A stretch of 64,000 nt of DNA, taken from Desulfovibrio sp. Marseille-P6017. Its GTDB lineage: Bacteria > Bacillota_A > Clostridia > Peptostreptococcales > Peptostreptococcaceae. The position numbers and the translations under genes were made by a program. Of this stretch, positions 9,322 through 18,207 are shown in pieces. Below the pieces are notes generated by a model. The model saw nothing but the letters and a program-made list of their open reading frames with translations. It was not told the DNA's origin and searched no databases. How positions within the stretch are numbered: the first letter of the stretch is position 1; the number at the start of each line of letters is the position of its first letter. The stretch is taken from contig UWOR01000002.1 of the NCBI GenBank assembly GCA_900604495.1, positions 62,001 through 126,000 on the forward strand, in the 5' to 3' direction.

Positions 9322-9735
9322 ATGAAGTTTGAAACATTAGGTAGACACATCTTAGTAGAATATTACAACTGTGATGAGGAAGTACTTAGAGATCCTAAGC
9401 TTATAGAAAAGTTTATGAATGATTCAGCTCTAAATGCTAAAGCAACTATTGTTGATTCAGTATTTCACCATTTTAATCCTTGGGGAGTATCAGGTGCAGT
9501 TATAATAGCAGAATCTCATTTAACTATACATACTTGGCCAGAATATGGATATGCAGCTGCAGATTTCTTTACATGTGGAGATATAGATCCATGGAAAAGT
9601 TTTGAGTTATTAGAAGAACTTTTAAAAGCAGAAAGAAGTGAATCTACTGAAATTCCAAGGGGATTAACATCAAAAATAAAAAAGTTTGCAAAAAAAGATT
9701 TAGGCAATATTACTCATAAGCCAGAAGCTGTATAA
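9322..9735 (+). CDS. speD: S-adenosylmethionine decarboxylase proenzyme
   Basis: A 137-residue prokaryotic class 1b AdoMet decarboxylase (SpeD/SpeH type). It produces decarboxylated SAM, the aminopropyl donor for spermidine. The self-processing site is in [19 protein letters not shown]: cleavage between Glu64 and Ser65 turns Ser65 into the pyruvoyl cofactor; the downstream FFTCGD cysteine (Cys85) is the conserved catalytic residue. It follows speA by 35 bases. The gap of 161 bases to speE is almost purely A/T and repetitive. Confidence 0.95.
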   Translation: MKFETLGRHILVEYYNCDEEVLRDPKLIEKFMNDSALNAKATIVDSVFHHFNPWGVSGAVIIAESHLTIHTWPEYGYAAADFFTCGDIDPWKSFELLEELLKAERSESTEIPRGLTSKIKKFAKKDLGNITHKPEAV

Positions 9736-9896
9736 ATAATAAATACCTAAATTAAAAATAAATAAAAAATAAAATAAATAAAAATAAATTTGGACTAACA
9801 TTATAACATAAAAAAGAGAAATTTTCAAATTGATGATAAATTAAATAATGTTAATTATATAAATAAAAATAAATAAAATAAATTTGGAGGAATAGT

Positions 9897-10748
9897 ATGG
9901 AGCTTTGGTATACAGAAGAATGGACTGACAATGTTCGTTTTTCAATAAAGACAGATAAGCATTTATTCAGTAAACAGTCAGAGTTTCAAAGAGTAGATGT
10001 ATTTGAGAGTAAGGAATTTGGAAAGTTTTTAACCTTAGATGGACTTATGATGGTAAATTATAAAGATGAATTCATATACCATGATATGATAGTTCATGTG
10101 CCAATGGCTACTAATATGAATATAAAAAATATCTTAGTTATAGGTGGCGGAGATGGAGGTACAGTTAGAGAACTTACTAGATATCCTCAAATAGAAAAAA
10201 TAGACATGGTTGAAATTGATAAAATGGTTGTAGATGTATCTAGAGAATTTATAGATATATGCGCGTGTAAATTAGATGATAAAAGAGTAAGTTTATACTA
10301 TGAAGATGGTGTGGCTTTTGTTAAAAAGTCAAAAGATAAATTTTACGATTTAATAATAGTTGATTCAACTGACCCTATAGGACCAGGAGAAGGATTATTC
10401 TCAGTAGATTTTTATAATGATTGTTATAGAATATTAACAGATGAAGGTATACTTGTAAATCAAAATGAAAGCCCTTACTTTGATTTTAATGCTAGAGAAA
10501 TGAAAAGAGCAAATGCTAAGATATCAGAGATATTTGAAATAGCTAAGGTTTATCAGGCTCATATACCAACATATCCATCAGGGCACTGGTTATTTGGATT
10601 TGCATCGAAAAAGTTAGATCCAATAAAAGACCAAAATGTAAAAGGTTGGGAAAGTTTAAATCTAAAAACTAAGTACTATAATAGCGAAGTGCATGTAGGT
10701 GCATTTATGTTACCTCAGTATGTAAAGGATATGTTAGATGAAAAATAA
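9897..10748 (+). CDS. speE: Spermidine synthase
   Basis: A 283-residue polyamine aminopropyltransferase joining putrescine and decarboxylated SAM to give spermidine. It has the N-terminal beta domain (MELWYTEEWTDNVRFSIK), the nucleotide-binding loop GGGDGGTVRE, the acidic MVEIDKMV, the catalytic VDSTDPIGPGEGLF and the QNESPYFD segment of putrescine-binding enzymes. The length is normal. It starts after TTTGGAGGAAT. Its last codons overlap the speB start by 11 bases, so translation is probably coupled. Confidence 0.95.
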   Translation: MELWYTEEWTDNVRFSIKTDKHLFSKQSEFQRVDVFESKEFGKFLTLDGLMMVNYKDEFIYHDMIVHVPMATNMNIKNILVIGGGDGGTVRELTRYPQIEKIDMVEIDKMVVDVSREFIDICACKLDDKRVSLYYEDGVAFVKKSKDKFYDLIIVDSTDPIGPGEGLFSVDFYNDCYRILTDEGILVNQNESPYFDFNAREMKRANAKISEIFEIAKVYQAHIPTYPSGHWLFGFASKKLDPIKDQNVKGWESLNLKTKYYNSEVHVGAFMLPQYVKDMLDEK

Positions 10749-11673
10749 ATTTTCTCATGTAAGCACATTTATGAGCATGGATGACTCTTATGAAGATTCA
10801 GATTTAATAGTTTTTGGAGTAGGATTTGATGGAACTACTTCAAATAGACCAGGTACTAGATTTGCAAGTAGTGCGATGAGACCTGAATTTTACGGATTAG
10901 AAACATACAGTCCAATGTTAGATCTTGATTTAGATGACTTTAATATTTGCGATATAGGTGACTTAGAGTTAAGTATAGGAAATACAGACTTAGTATTAGA
11001 AGAAATATACGAAGGATGTAAAAAAATAGTACAGGATAATAAAATACCTTTTATGATTGGTGGAGAACATTTAGTTACATTACCAGCATTTAAAGCAGTT
11101 TATGAAAAATATAGAGATATATATGTACTTCACTTTGATGCTCATACAGATCTTAGAGATGAATATAATAATAATAAGCATTCTCATGCAACAGTAATAA
11201 AAAGAATTTGGGATATTACTGGAGATAATAGAATATATCAATTCGGTATAAGATCGGGTACTAAGGAAGAGTTTGATTTTGCATTAAAAGAAAAACATAC
11301 ATATATGGAAGTATCGTCAATCGATACATTTGAAAAAGTTGTAAAAAGTTTAGATAAAAAGAATATATATTTAACAATAGATTTGGACGTACTAGATCCA
11401 TCTATATTTCCAGGAACAGGAACTCCAGAACCTGGAGGTATAACATATAGAGAGTTTGAAAATATATTTAAAATCTTAAAGGATTCAAATATAAATTTAG
11501 TAGGATGCGATATAGTAGAGTTAAGTCCTGACTACGATGACACAAATGTATCAACAGTGACGGCATGTAAAATATTAAGAGAATTAGCTTTAGTAGCTCT
11601 AGATAAGCATAATAAACAAAATCAAGGAGGAATTGAAAAATGGCAAGACATTTATTCACTTCAGAATCAGTAA
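10738..11673 (+). CDS. speB: Agmatinase (ureohydrolase family)
   Basis: A 311-residue Mn-dependent ureohydrolase that splits agmatine into putrescine and urea, completing the arginine route. Metal ligands are seen in [11 protein letters not shown] (His), [11 protein letters not shown] (Asp-His-Asp) and [10 protein letters not shown] (two Asp). The C-terminus is ~20 residues longer than Bacillus SpeB and runs through the metK start. The ATG lies inside the end of speE, with AAAGGA at 10724-10729 as its binding site. The 34-base overlap with metK at the 3' end is unusual; the extra residues are probably dispensable. Confidence 0.93.
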   Translation: MKNKFSHVSTFMSMDDSYEDSDLIVFGVGFDGTTSNRPGTRFASSAMRPEFYGLETYSPMLDLDLDDFNICDIGDLELSIGNTDLVLEEIYEGCKKIVQDNKIPFMIGGEHLVTLPAFKAVYEKYRDIYVLHFDAHTDLRDEYNNNKHSHATVIKRIWDITGDNRIYQFGIRSGTKEEFDFALKEKHTYMEVSSIDTFEKVVKSLDKKNIYLTIDLDVLDPSIFPGTGTPEPGGITYREFENIFKILKDSNINLVGCDIVELSPDYDDTNVSTVTACKILRELALVALDKHNKQNQGGIEKWQDIYSLQNQ

Positions 11674-12842
11674 CAGAAGGTCATCCAGATAAAATATGTG
11701 ACCAAATATCAGACGCTATATTAGATGCATTATTAGAAAAAGATAGTGCATCAAGAGTAGCATGTGAAACTACAGTAACTACAGGATTAGTGCTTGTTGC
11801 AGGGGAAATAAGTACTAATGCATATGTAGATATACCTAAGTTAGTAAGAAAAACAGTTAAAGAAATAGGTTATGATAGAGCGAAATATGGATTTGATTGT
11901 GACACTTGTGCGGTAATAACTTCTATAGATGAGCAATCAGGGGATATAGCTATGGGTGTTGATGAAGCTTTAGAAAACAAATCAGGGGAAAGTGTAGAAG
12001 ATGAAATAGAAAAGGTTGGAGCGGGAGACCAAGGTATAATGTTTGGTTTTGCATGTGATGAAACTGAAGAATTAATGCCTCTACCAATATCTTTAGCTCA
12101 TAAATTAGCAAGAAAGTTAACTGAAGTTAGAAAATCAGGGTTACTAAGTTATTTAAGACCTGATGGAAAGACTCAAGTAACAGTAGAATATGAAGGAAAT
12201 ACACCTGTGAGAGTGCATACCGTTTTAATTTCTACACAACACGGAGAAGAAGTAAGTAACGAAACTATAAGAGAAGATTTAATCAATCATGTAATAAAAG
12301 CTGTTATACCAAATGAATTATTAGATGAAGAAACTATGATATACATAAATCCAACTGGCAGATTCGTTATAGGTGGACCACAAGGAGATACAGGTCTTAC
12401 AGGTAGAAAAATAATAATAGATACTTATGGAGGATACTCAAGACATGGTGGTGGGGCATTCTCTGGAAAAGATCCTACAAAGGTTGATAGATCAGCAGCT
12501 TACGCTGCTAGATATGTTGCTAAAAATATAGTTGCAGCAGGTCTTGCAAACAAATGTGAGATAGAGCTTGCTTATGCAATTGGTGTAGCAAAACCTTTAT
12601 CTATATTTATAGATACTTTTGGAACTGGCAAAGTTAGCGAAGAAAAATTAGTTGAATTAGTTAACAGTAACTTTGATTTAAGACCAGGTGCAATAATAAG
12701 AGATTTAGATCTTAGAAAACCAATGTATAGAAATGTTGCAGCTTATGGACACTTTGGTAGAACAGACTTAGATTTACCATGGGAAAGAACTGATAAAGCT
12801 GAAATATTAAAACAGCAAGCATTAGAAATTACAATGGCTTAA
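11640..12842 (+). CDS. metK: S-adenosylmethionine synthetase
   Basis: A 400-residue methionine adenosyltransferase making SAM from methionine and ATP. Signatures: the N-terminal [20 protein letters not shown], the ATP loop [44 protein letters not shown] and [19 protein letters not shown]. It overlaps the 3' end of speB by 34 bases; its AAGGAGGAATT site is inside speB. Placement as the last gene of the spermidine operon ties SAM supply to SpeD demand. Whether the cell has a second metK cannot be judged here. Confidence 0.96.
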   Translation: MARHLFTSESVTEGHPDKICDQISDAILDALLEKDSASRVACETTVTTGLVLVAGEISTNAYVDIPKLVRKTVKEIGYDRAKYGFDCDTCAVITSIDEQSGDIAMGVDEALENKSGESVEDEIEKVGAGDQGIMFGFACDETEELMPLPISLAHKLARKLTEVRKSGLLSYLRPDGKTQVTVEYEGNTPVRVHTVLISTQHGEEVSNETIREDLINHVIKAVIPNELLDEETMIYINPTGRFVIGGPQGDTGLTGRKIIIDTYGGYSRHGGGAFSGKDPTKVDRSAAYAARYVAKNIVAAGLANKCEIELAYAIGVAKPLSIFIDTFGTGKVSEEKLVELVNSNFDLRPGAIIRDLDLRKPMYRNVAAYGHFGRTDLDLPWERTDKAEILKQQALEITMA

Positions 12843-12906
12843 ATATAAATATTAAAATTCACGCAAAAATTTAGAATATATAGTTAAGTTTAAAATATGT
12901 AAGTAG

Positions 12907-12947
12907 GTTGGCTATGTCAGAGTTTTATCTGATGTAGCCATTTTTGT
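12907..12947 (+). terminator. Terminator of the speADEB-metK operon
   Basis: 13-bp stem with two G-U pairs (12908-12920 and 12928-12940), 7-base loop, then ATTTTTG. Confidence 0.82.
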
Positions 12948-12987
12948 TATGTAAAGTATAGGTATATAAATAAGATTATTAGCTATC

Positions 12988-13015
12988 ACTAAAAATTTAT
13001 ACGTAACATAATATA
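12988..13015 (+). promoter_or_regulatory. Possible SigK-type promoter of the DUF4397 gene
   Basis: AC (12988-12989), 17-base spacer, CATAATATA (13007-13015). This matches the published late mother-cell pattern AC-N16/17-CATANNNTA. The start codon is 34 bases downstream. Chance matches occur in AT-rich DNA; support comes from repetition in front of related genes in this window. Confidence 0.4.
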
Positions 13016-13048
13016 TATTAAAATAATAGCGTCAAGGGGGAAACACTA

Positions 13049-13663
13049 ATGGACTGTATAAAAATAAAAGAGGGAACTTCCTTAATTAGAGTTCTTAATT
13101 CATTACCACAAGTTAATGCTATAGATGTATATATTAATAAAAGACTAGCAATTAGTAATTTACAATATAAACAATTTTCTAATTATATAACATTGCCAGA
13201 AGGTGATTATAGAATAGATGTATTTGTAAGTCAATCAACTGATCAATCAATAATAAGTGGTAGTCTAGATTTAGAAGATGGTCAGATATTAACTATAGCA
13301 TCTATAGGTAATATAGGTGATTTAGGATTATTAGTTATTAGTGATCACGTGGATAAAGAAGTAATACATGATAAAAGTGCATTTAGAATAGTGCAACTAT
13401 CACCTAACCTACCTTCAGTAAATGTATTAGTTAATAATAAAGATTTAGTCGAAGGATTAGAATATAAGCAAAATATAAGTTATGTAGATGCAAGACCTAA
13501 TCAGTATACTATTGATTTATACTTAACTGAGAATAATGTATCAGTTTTATCTTTTGGAGCAGTATTAAAGCCAAATAGAATTTACACTTTGTATATAGTA
13601 GGAGAATATCCTGATTTATCGGCTATTCAATCAGTTGATGTTAATACTTATTTATGTAGATAA
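13049..13663 (+). CDS. DUF4397 domain protein (two repeats, no signal peptide)
   Basis: A 204-residue protein of two tandem beta-sandwich repeats of the DUF4397 type: SLIRVLNSLPQVNAIDVYIN...QYKQFSNYITLPEGDYRIDVF and FRIVQLSPNLPSVNVLVNN...EYKQNISYVDARPNQYTIDLY. DUF4397 proteins are usually secreted, but this one starts directly with the domain and has no signal peptide. With the SigK-like promoter upstream, deposition on the spore surface by the mother cell is a reasonable inference, not shown. The start follows CAAGGGGGAAAC. It converges with the 91-residue gene. Confidence 0.83.
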   Translation: MDCIKIKEGTSLIRVLNSLPQVNAIDVYINKRLAISNLQYKQFSNYITLPEGDYRIDVFVSQSTDQSIISGSLDLEDGQILTIASIGNIGDLGLLVISDHVDKEVIHDKSAFRIVQLSPNLPSVNVLVNNKDLVEGLEYKQNISYVDARPNQYTIDLYLTENNVSVLSFGAVLKPNRIYTLYIVGEYPDLSAIQSVDVNTYLCR

Positions 13664-13682
13664 GTTAGTTTTATTAAAAGAA

Positions 13683-13730
13683 GAGAAATCCTATGTATGA
13701 ATAAACTTATATACATAGGATTTCTTATTT
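13683..13730. terminator. Bidirectional terminator
   Basis: 15-bp perfect stem (13683-13697 and 13710-13724) followed by T-rich sequence, between convergent genes. Confidence 0.85.
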
Positions 13731-13737
13731 TAGATTT

Positions 13738-14013
13738 TTACTTTAACTCGATAATAAATGCTTGAGATTGTGGTGGGATACTCATAGTCATTATAGGTGA
13801 GTGATATGAACCAATTAAGTCACCAACTTGTAAATCATCTATAGATATTTCGTTGTAAAATTCGTCCATAACTAAAGTTGTATCGCTTACTATTAGTATA
13901 AAAGATGTATAAATATTAGACACATCTGTAGCAAATGTTATAAAGGTAAGTCGATGTTGCATATTATACCTTATTTCAGTTACAGTTCCCATTTTAAAAG
14001 CACAGCATTTCAT
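13738..14013 (-). CDS. Conserved-looking 91-residue protein, function unknown
   Basis: A short protein beginning MKCCAFKMGTVTEI, mostly beta-strand in character (LTFITFATDVSNIYTSFILIVSD) and ending with SMSIPPQSQAFIIELK. There is no signal peptide or membrane segment. The gene is real: it has a strong TTAGGAGGAGC site 9 bases before the ATG and a SigK-like promoter further up. I do not recognise the family. The DLQVGDLIGSYHSPI part resembles a small beta-barrel. Expression late in sporulation is inferred from the promoter and neighbours. Confidence 0.72.
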   Translation of the reverse strand: MKCCAFKMGTVTEIRYNMQHRLTFITFATDVSNIYTSFILIVSDTTLVMDEFYNEISIDDLQVGDLIGSYHSPIMTMSIPPQSQAFIIELK

Positions 14014-14044
14014 AAGAAGCTCCTCCTAATATATATGATAGTTA

Positions 14045-14071
14045 TATATTATGCAAAAATATTTTTATAGT
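14045..14071 (-). promoter_or_regulatory. Possible SigK-type promoter of the 91-residue gene
   Basis: On the minus strand AC (14071-14070), 16-base spacer, CATAATATA (14053-14045). The start codon is about 32 bases downstream, the same arrangement as upstream of the neighbouring DUF4397 gene. Confidence 0.42.
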
Positions 14072-14233
14072 TAATAGGTGAAAGCATCAAATATAAATAC
14101 TTATAATAATTTACATATATAAATTAATAGAATGATAATGAAAATTTATAATAAAAGTCACGTTTTAAATTTATACAAATATAATAAAATGACAAGACTA
14201 TTTAGTTTATTATATTTGAAAAGAGGTATAATA

Positions 14234-15568
14234 ATGAGACAAATAAAAGGAATAGATATAAGTAACTGGAGTGGTAGTATAGATTTTGCAGCTGTGAATG
14301 AATCTGGAGTAGAAATTGTATATATACAAGCAACTGAAGGAACTTTTTATACTGATCCATATCTTCAGGAATTTTATAATGGAGCAAAAAATAATGGGTT
14401 AAAAGTTGGTTTTTATCATTTTTTTAACCCTGGAAGCTCTCCAACACCTAGAGAACAAGCTAGATACTTTGTAGATGCTATTAGTGGTATGGAGGTTGAA
14501 TGTAGATTAGCAATAGATTTAGAACAAACAGGAGGTTTAGGACCAGAAGAGATTTCGAACCAAGCGGTTGATTTTTTAAAAGCTGTAGAAGAGTATAGTG
14601 GCAAAAAAGTTGTGGTATATACTTATACAAATTTTGCACAGACAGAACTTGTTTCAAGTACAGGTATAGGAAATTATCCAGTATGGATAGCTCAATACTC
14701 TGAGAGTTCGCCTGAATATAATCCTATATGGGGAAATGAATATGTAGGTTGGCAATACTCTGATACTGGATATATAGATGGAGTAGAAGCAAATATTGAT
14801 TTAGATATATTTTATGATGGAATATTATTAGATGATTCATCTAAAATAGAAGGAGAAAGAAAACCTGAATCAAATCAAAGTTCAGTTATTTATTATACAG
14901 TGCAAAAAGGAGATACATTAAGTGGAATAGCTCAAAGATTTGGTACAACAGTAGCACAATTAGCATCAATTAATAACATACAAAATCCAAACTTAATTTA
15001 TGTAGGTCAAGTTTTAAAGATATACACATCATCAAGGAATATAATATCAAGAAAAAAAAATTTCTATAGAACTTATGTAGTACAACGTGGAGATACATTA
15101 AGTGGCATAGCTCAAAGATTTGATACAACAGTAGATGAATTAGTAAAATTAAATGATATATCAAATCCAAACTTAATCTATATAGGTGAAATTTTAAAGA
15201 TACCAACAACTAAAAATATAAAAAGAACAGCATCAGTATCAGAACATATGCATACACTGACATATGTAGTAGAAGAAGGAGATACATTAAGTGGAATAGC
15301 AAGAAGGTTTAATACAACAGTAGCTGAATTAGTACGCATAAATAATATACAAAATCCAAATTTAATTTATGTAGGTCAAGTTTTAAAAATAGAAACATCT
15401 GCATCTTCAAATGATGAAAAAAGCTTTACAGGAAGTTATATAGTTAAATATGGAGACACTTTAACTAGTATTGCAGAGAAATTTAATACAACAGTATCAA
15501 ATTTAGTTGAATTAAATAATATACAAAATCCAAACTTAATTTATGTAGGAGAAATTTTAAGAGTATAA
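14234..15568 (+). CDS. GH25 lysozyme with four C-terminal LysM repeats
   Basis: A 444-residue peptidoglycan hydrolase. Residues ~5-200 form a GH25 muramidase domain: [13 protein letters not shown] (catalytic-site Asp), [34 protein letters not shown] (catalytic Asp/Glu), VWIAQYS and [13 protein letters not shown]. Four LysM domains follow (coding at about 14891, 15071, 15260 and 15433), each with GDTL(S/T)xIAxxF and [12 protein letters not shown]. LysM binds glycan chains. No signal peptide is present with the ATG at 14234, chosen for its AAAGAGGTAT site; the extra upstream in-frame residues look non-coding. That suggests release by lysis or mother-cell action. Confidence 0.92.
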   Translation: MRQIKGIDISNWSGSIDFAAVNESGVEIVYIQATEGTFYTDPYLQEFYNGAKNNGLKVGFYHFFNPGSSPTPREQARYFVDAISGMEVECRLAIDLEQTGGLGPEEISNQAVDFLKAVEEYSGKKVVVYTYTNFAQTELVSSTGIGNYPVWIAQYSESSPEYNPIWGNEYVGWQYSDTGYIDGVEANIDLDIFYDGILLDDSSKIEGERKPESNQSSVIYYTVQKGDTLSGIAQRFGTTVAQLASINNIQNPNLIYVGQVLKIYTSSRNIISRKKNFYRTYVVQRGDTLSGIAQRFDTTVDELVKLNDISNPNLIYIGEILKIPTTKNIKRTASVSEHMHTLTYVVEEGDTLSGIARRFNTTVAELVRINNIQNPNLIYVGQVLKIETSASSNDEKSFTGSYIVKYGDTLTSIAEKFNTTVSNLVELNNIQNPNLIYVGEILRV

Positions 15569-15582
15569 TCCTTAAAATAAAT

Positions 15583-15613
15583 AAAATCGGTAACTTTTGT
15601 TACCGATTTTATT
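15583..15613 (+). terminator. Terminator of the lysozyme gene
   Basis: 12-bp perfect stem AAAATCGGTAAC / GTTACCGATTTT (15583-15594 and 15599-15610) with a 4-base loop. Confidence 0.88.
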
Positions 15614-15769
15614 TATAATAACATTTATAATACTATGTATAGAAAAGAGTTTAAGATTGAAATTTTAAATACTATAGATATATAATATGTTTATTATGAT
15701 AATAATACGTATATAAGATTGAGTATATCTATTTAAAAAGAAATAAATATAGATAAAGGAGATATTATA

Positions 15770-15955
15770 ATGATAACAAAAGATAATACAATAGGCGAAA
15801 TATTAGAAATAAATCCAAAGGCAGCAGATATATTAATGGATTTTGGAATGGGATGCTTAGGTTGCCCATCTGCAACTATGGAAACTTTAGAGCAAGCTTG
15901 CTTTATACATGACTTAAAATTAGAAGATGTATTAAATAAGTTAAACAGTAAATAA
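15770..15955 (+). CDS. DUF1858 small redox-disulfide protein
   Basis: A 61-residue protein of the DUF1858 family, also called hybrid-cluster-protein-associated redox disulfide domain. It shows the family pattern T(I/L)GEIL..NPKAADILMDFGMGCLGCPSA, with the CxxC pair at the N-terminus of a helix, then TLEQACFIHDLKLEDVLNKLN. Relatives occur alone or fused to metabolic domains; the biochemical role is unsettled. It has a clear AAGGAGATAT site and its own terminator. Confidence 0.9.
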   Translation: MITKDNTIGEILEINPKAADILMDFGMGCLGCPSATMETLEQACFIHDLKLEDVLNKLNSK

Positions 15956-15960
15956 ATTTT

Positions 15961-16000
15961 AAAAAAGGTAATTTCTATTTTTAGAAATTACCTTTTTTAT
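15961..16000 (+). terminator. Terminator of the DUF1858 gene
   Basis: 16-bp perfect stem (15961-15976 and 15983-15998) with 6-base loop; A/T tails could work in both directions. Confidence 0.88.
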
Positions 16001-16065
16001 GCACATTATATAGTATAGATTAGTAACTTATAATATAATCATAAAATTCAAAAGGTGAGTATATT

Positions 16066-16578
16066 ATGAAGTGCAATCGAAGAATAGCATTTTTAACAGA
16101 ATTAAAAACTGATTGGGATAAGTTAAATTTAGCTGCAAAGGCATTAGTTTTTATAGGTGGATTTTTATTTTCTACAATAATATTTGTTGCATTATATAAA
16201 GTATATTGTAGTGAGATATATAAAACTATTGAAGTTATATTTAGATCATCACTAGCATCTGTATTTGGATTTATATTAAGTTCAAATATAAAGAATGTCA
16301 AACCACAAAATATACCTTATGTTGAAAAATATAGTATAAAAGAAGAAGATATAAAAGAAGATTGTAAAGAGGTAATAGAAAAAAGGTATCGAAATGAAGG
16401 AAATTCAGTACAAATTGTAATAGCATTCTTAGTTACTGTAATTTCAGCGATTGTAATGATAATTATATATGTATTTGAAATAACTCAGGATGTAGCTATA
16501 TTATCTCAATTTAGAGATTTAATGTGTATGTCTATAGGATTTCTGTTAGGGGAGTCAAAAATCAAAAAGAATGATTAA
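16066..16578 (+). CDS. Hypothetical membrane protein with two transmembrane helices
   Basis: A 170-residue protein with hydrophobic segments at about residues 26-46 (LVFIGGFLFSTIIFVALYKV) and 123-146 (IVIAFLVTVISAIVMIIIYVF), plus a weaker one near the middle (FRSSLASVFGFILSSN). The loop between is charged (VEKYSIKEEDIKEDCKEVIEKRY), probably cytoplasmic. No family was recognised. The ATG follows AAGGTGAGT; a terminator follows the gene. It is a single-gene unit. Confidence 0.7.
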   Translation: MKCNRRIAFLTELKTDWDKLNLAAKALVFIGGFLFSTIIFVALYKVYCSEIYKTIEVIFRSSLASVFGFILSSNIKNVKPQNIPYVEKYSIKEEDIKEDCKEVIEKRYRNEGNSVQIVIAFLVTVISAIVMIIIYVFEITQDVAILSQFRDLMCMSIGFLLGESKIKKND

Positions 16579-16584
16579 TATACT

Positions 16585-16633
16585 AAAAAATGCTTTAAAA
16601 ATATTATCAATAATTTTTAAAGCATTTTTTATT
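16585..16633 (+). terminator. Terminator
   Basis: 18-bp perfect inverted repeat (16585-16602 and 16613-16630) ending in T6. Confidence 0.87.
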
Positions 16634-16732
16634 TAAATAAATGAAAGAAATTTTTATAGTTATAGATAAAAATATAAGTGTCAAAATATGATATAATTAA
16701 TAATTACGTATATAAATGTAAGGTGGTATAAA

Positions 16733-18190
16733 ATGAATAATAATTTTGAAAAATTCAATTTAAATAAAGAAATTATAAAATCTTTAAATAATTTAAATTA
16801 TAAGGTTCCCTCAGAAGTTCAAAGTAAAACAATACCTGAACTTTTAGATAATAAAGATGTAATAGTAAAATCAAAAACTGGGAGTGGAAAAACTGCTAGT
16901 TTTGCAATTCCAATATGCGAAAGCATTGATATCAATAATAATAGCGTGCAAGCTTTAATAGTTGCTCCTACAAGAGAATTAGCACTTCAAATAAAAGAAG
17001 AGATATCTTCAATAGGAAGATTAAAAAAAATTAGGTGTAGTGCAATTTTTGGAAAACAACCAATAAAAGATCAAATTTTAGAACTAAAGCAAAGAGTACA
17101 TATAGTAGTAGCAACACCAGGTAGAATAATTGATCATATAGGTAGAAAAACCATATCATTAGATAATTTAAAATATTTTATAATAGATGAAGCAGATAAA
17201 ATGCTTAATAAAGGATTTGTAGATGATATGGAAAGTATATTTGTAAAACTACCACATAAATGCACAAGTGGGTTATTTTCTGCGACTATAGATGAGAATA
17301 TAAGTTTGATATGCAATAAATATATGGTAAACCCAATTTATATAGATATAAAGATTAATGAAAAAGAGGTATCACAAAAACAAATAATTGAAAAGTGTAT
17401 AAATGTAACTAAAGAAAATAGATATGAAACTTTAAAAAAGTTAATTTACAGTGAATCTCCTGACTCATTAATAATATTTGCTAATAAAAAAGATAGTGTA
17501 ATTGATTTATATAATAAAATGAAAAAAGATAAATTTTTAGTAAGGCAACTTCATGGTGATATGTCGCAAGAAAAGAGATTATATACAATAAAAGATTTTA
17601 AAGAACATAAATTTAATATAATGATATGTACAGATGTAGCTTCAAGAGGTATACATATAGATGATATATCCTTAGTAATAAATTATGATATTCCAAAGGA
17701 TAAAGAAAATTATGTACATAGAATAGGAAGAACTGGAAGGCAAAATAAGTTTGGAAAAGCAATAACACTAGTATCTCAAAATGAGGAAAAGTACTTAGAA
17801 GAAATAGAAAATTATACGAATAGAAAATTACATGAAATAGTTGAAATTAATGAAGAAGAAGTTAATATGGGAAGAGTCAGATTTAAAGAAATTGAAAGTA
17901 AACTTATAAAATTGAGAAATGATAAGAAGTATGAAAAAGATACAAATTCAGAAGTAACTAGAATTTATTTAAATGCAGGAAAGAAAAAGAAAATAAGAGT
18001 TATAGATATTGTTGGAACACTTAGCAATATTGAAGGAATAAATAATGAAGACATTGGAGTTGTAGAAGTTAAAGATTTGTGTTCTTATGTGGACTTATTA
18101 AATAATAAAGGAAGTAAATTTTTAAAGAAATATAAAGAGATAAGTATAAAGAAGAAACTTGTAAAAGTTAGAAAAGACAATAAAAATTAA
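16733..18190 (+). CDS. dbpA: DEAD-box RNA helicase of the DbpA/YxiN type
   Basis: A 485-residue ATP-dependent RNA helicase. The Q motif (FNLNKEIIKSLNNLNYKVPSEVQ), Walker A (SKTGSGKTAS), PTRELALQ, DEAD box (IIDEADKML), SAT (FSATI) and HRIGRTGRQ are all present. The C-terminal ~75 residues (TRIYLNAGKKKKIRVIDIVGTLSN...VEVKDLCSYVDL) form the DbpA RNA-binding domain, which in Bacillus YxiN recognises hairpin 92 of 23S rRNA and directs the helicase to large-subunit assembly. The length matches YxiN. The alarmone synthetase gene follows after 17 bases, so the two are probably cotranscribed, linking ribosome assembly and stringent control. Confidence 0.92.
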   Translation: MNNNFEKFNLNKEIIKSLNNLNYKVPSEVQSKTIPELLDNKDVIVKSKTGSGKTASFAIPICESIDINNNSVQALIVAPTRELALQIKEEISSIGRLKKIRCSAIFGKQPIKDQILELKQRVHIVVATPGRIIDHIGRKTISLDNLKYFIIDEADKMLNKGFVDDMESIFVKLPHKCTSGLFSATIDENISLICNKYMVNPIYIDIKINEKEVSQKQIIEKCINVTKENRYETLKKLIYSESPDSLIIFANKKDSVIDLYNKMKKDKFLVRQLHGDMSQEKRLYTIKDFKEHKFNIMICTDVASRGIHIDDISLVINYDIPKDKENYVHRIGRTGRQNKFGKAITLVSQNEEKYLEEIENYTNRKLHEIVEINEEEVNMGRVRFKEIESKLIKLRNDKKYEKDTNSEVTRIYLNAGKKKKIRVIDIVGTLSNIEGINNEDIGVVEVKDLCSYVDLLNNKGSKFLKKYKEISIKKKLVKVRKDNKN

Positions 18191-18207
18191 ATTATAGGAG
18201 GACCTTG

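Noticed and set aside
9736..9896. Possible small gene or riboswitch between speD and speE
   Set aside because: The 161 bases are near-pure A/T with AAATAAATA-type repeats; no open frame or conserved fold is visible.
14891..15568. Repeated DNA blocks resembling a CRISPR-like array
   Set aside because: The blocks are coding LysM repeats with varied, in-frame spacers; no short constant palindromic repeat.
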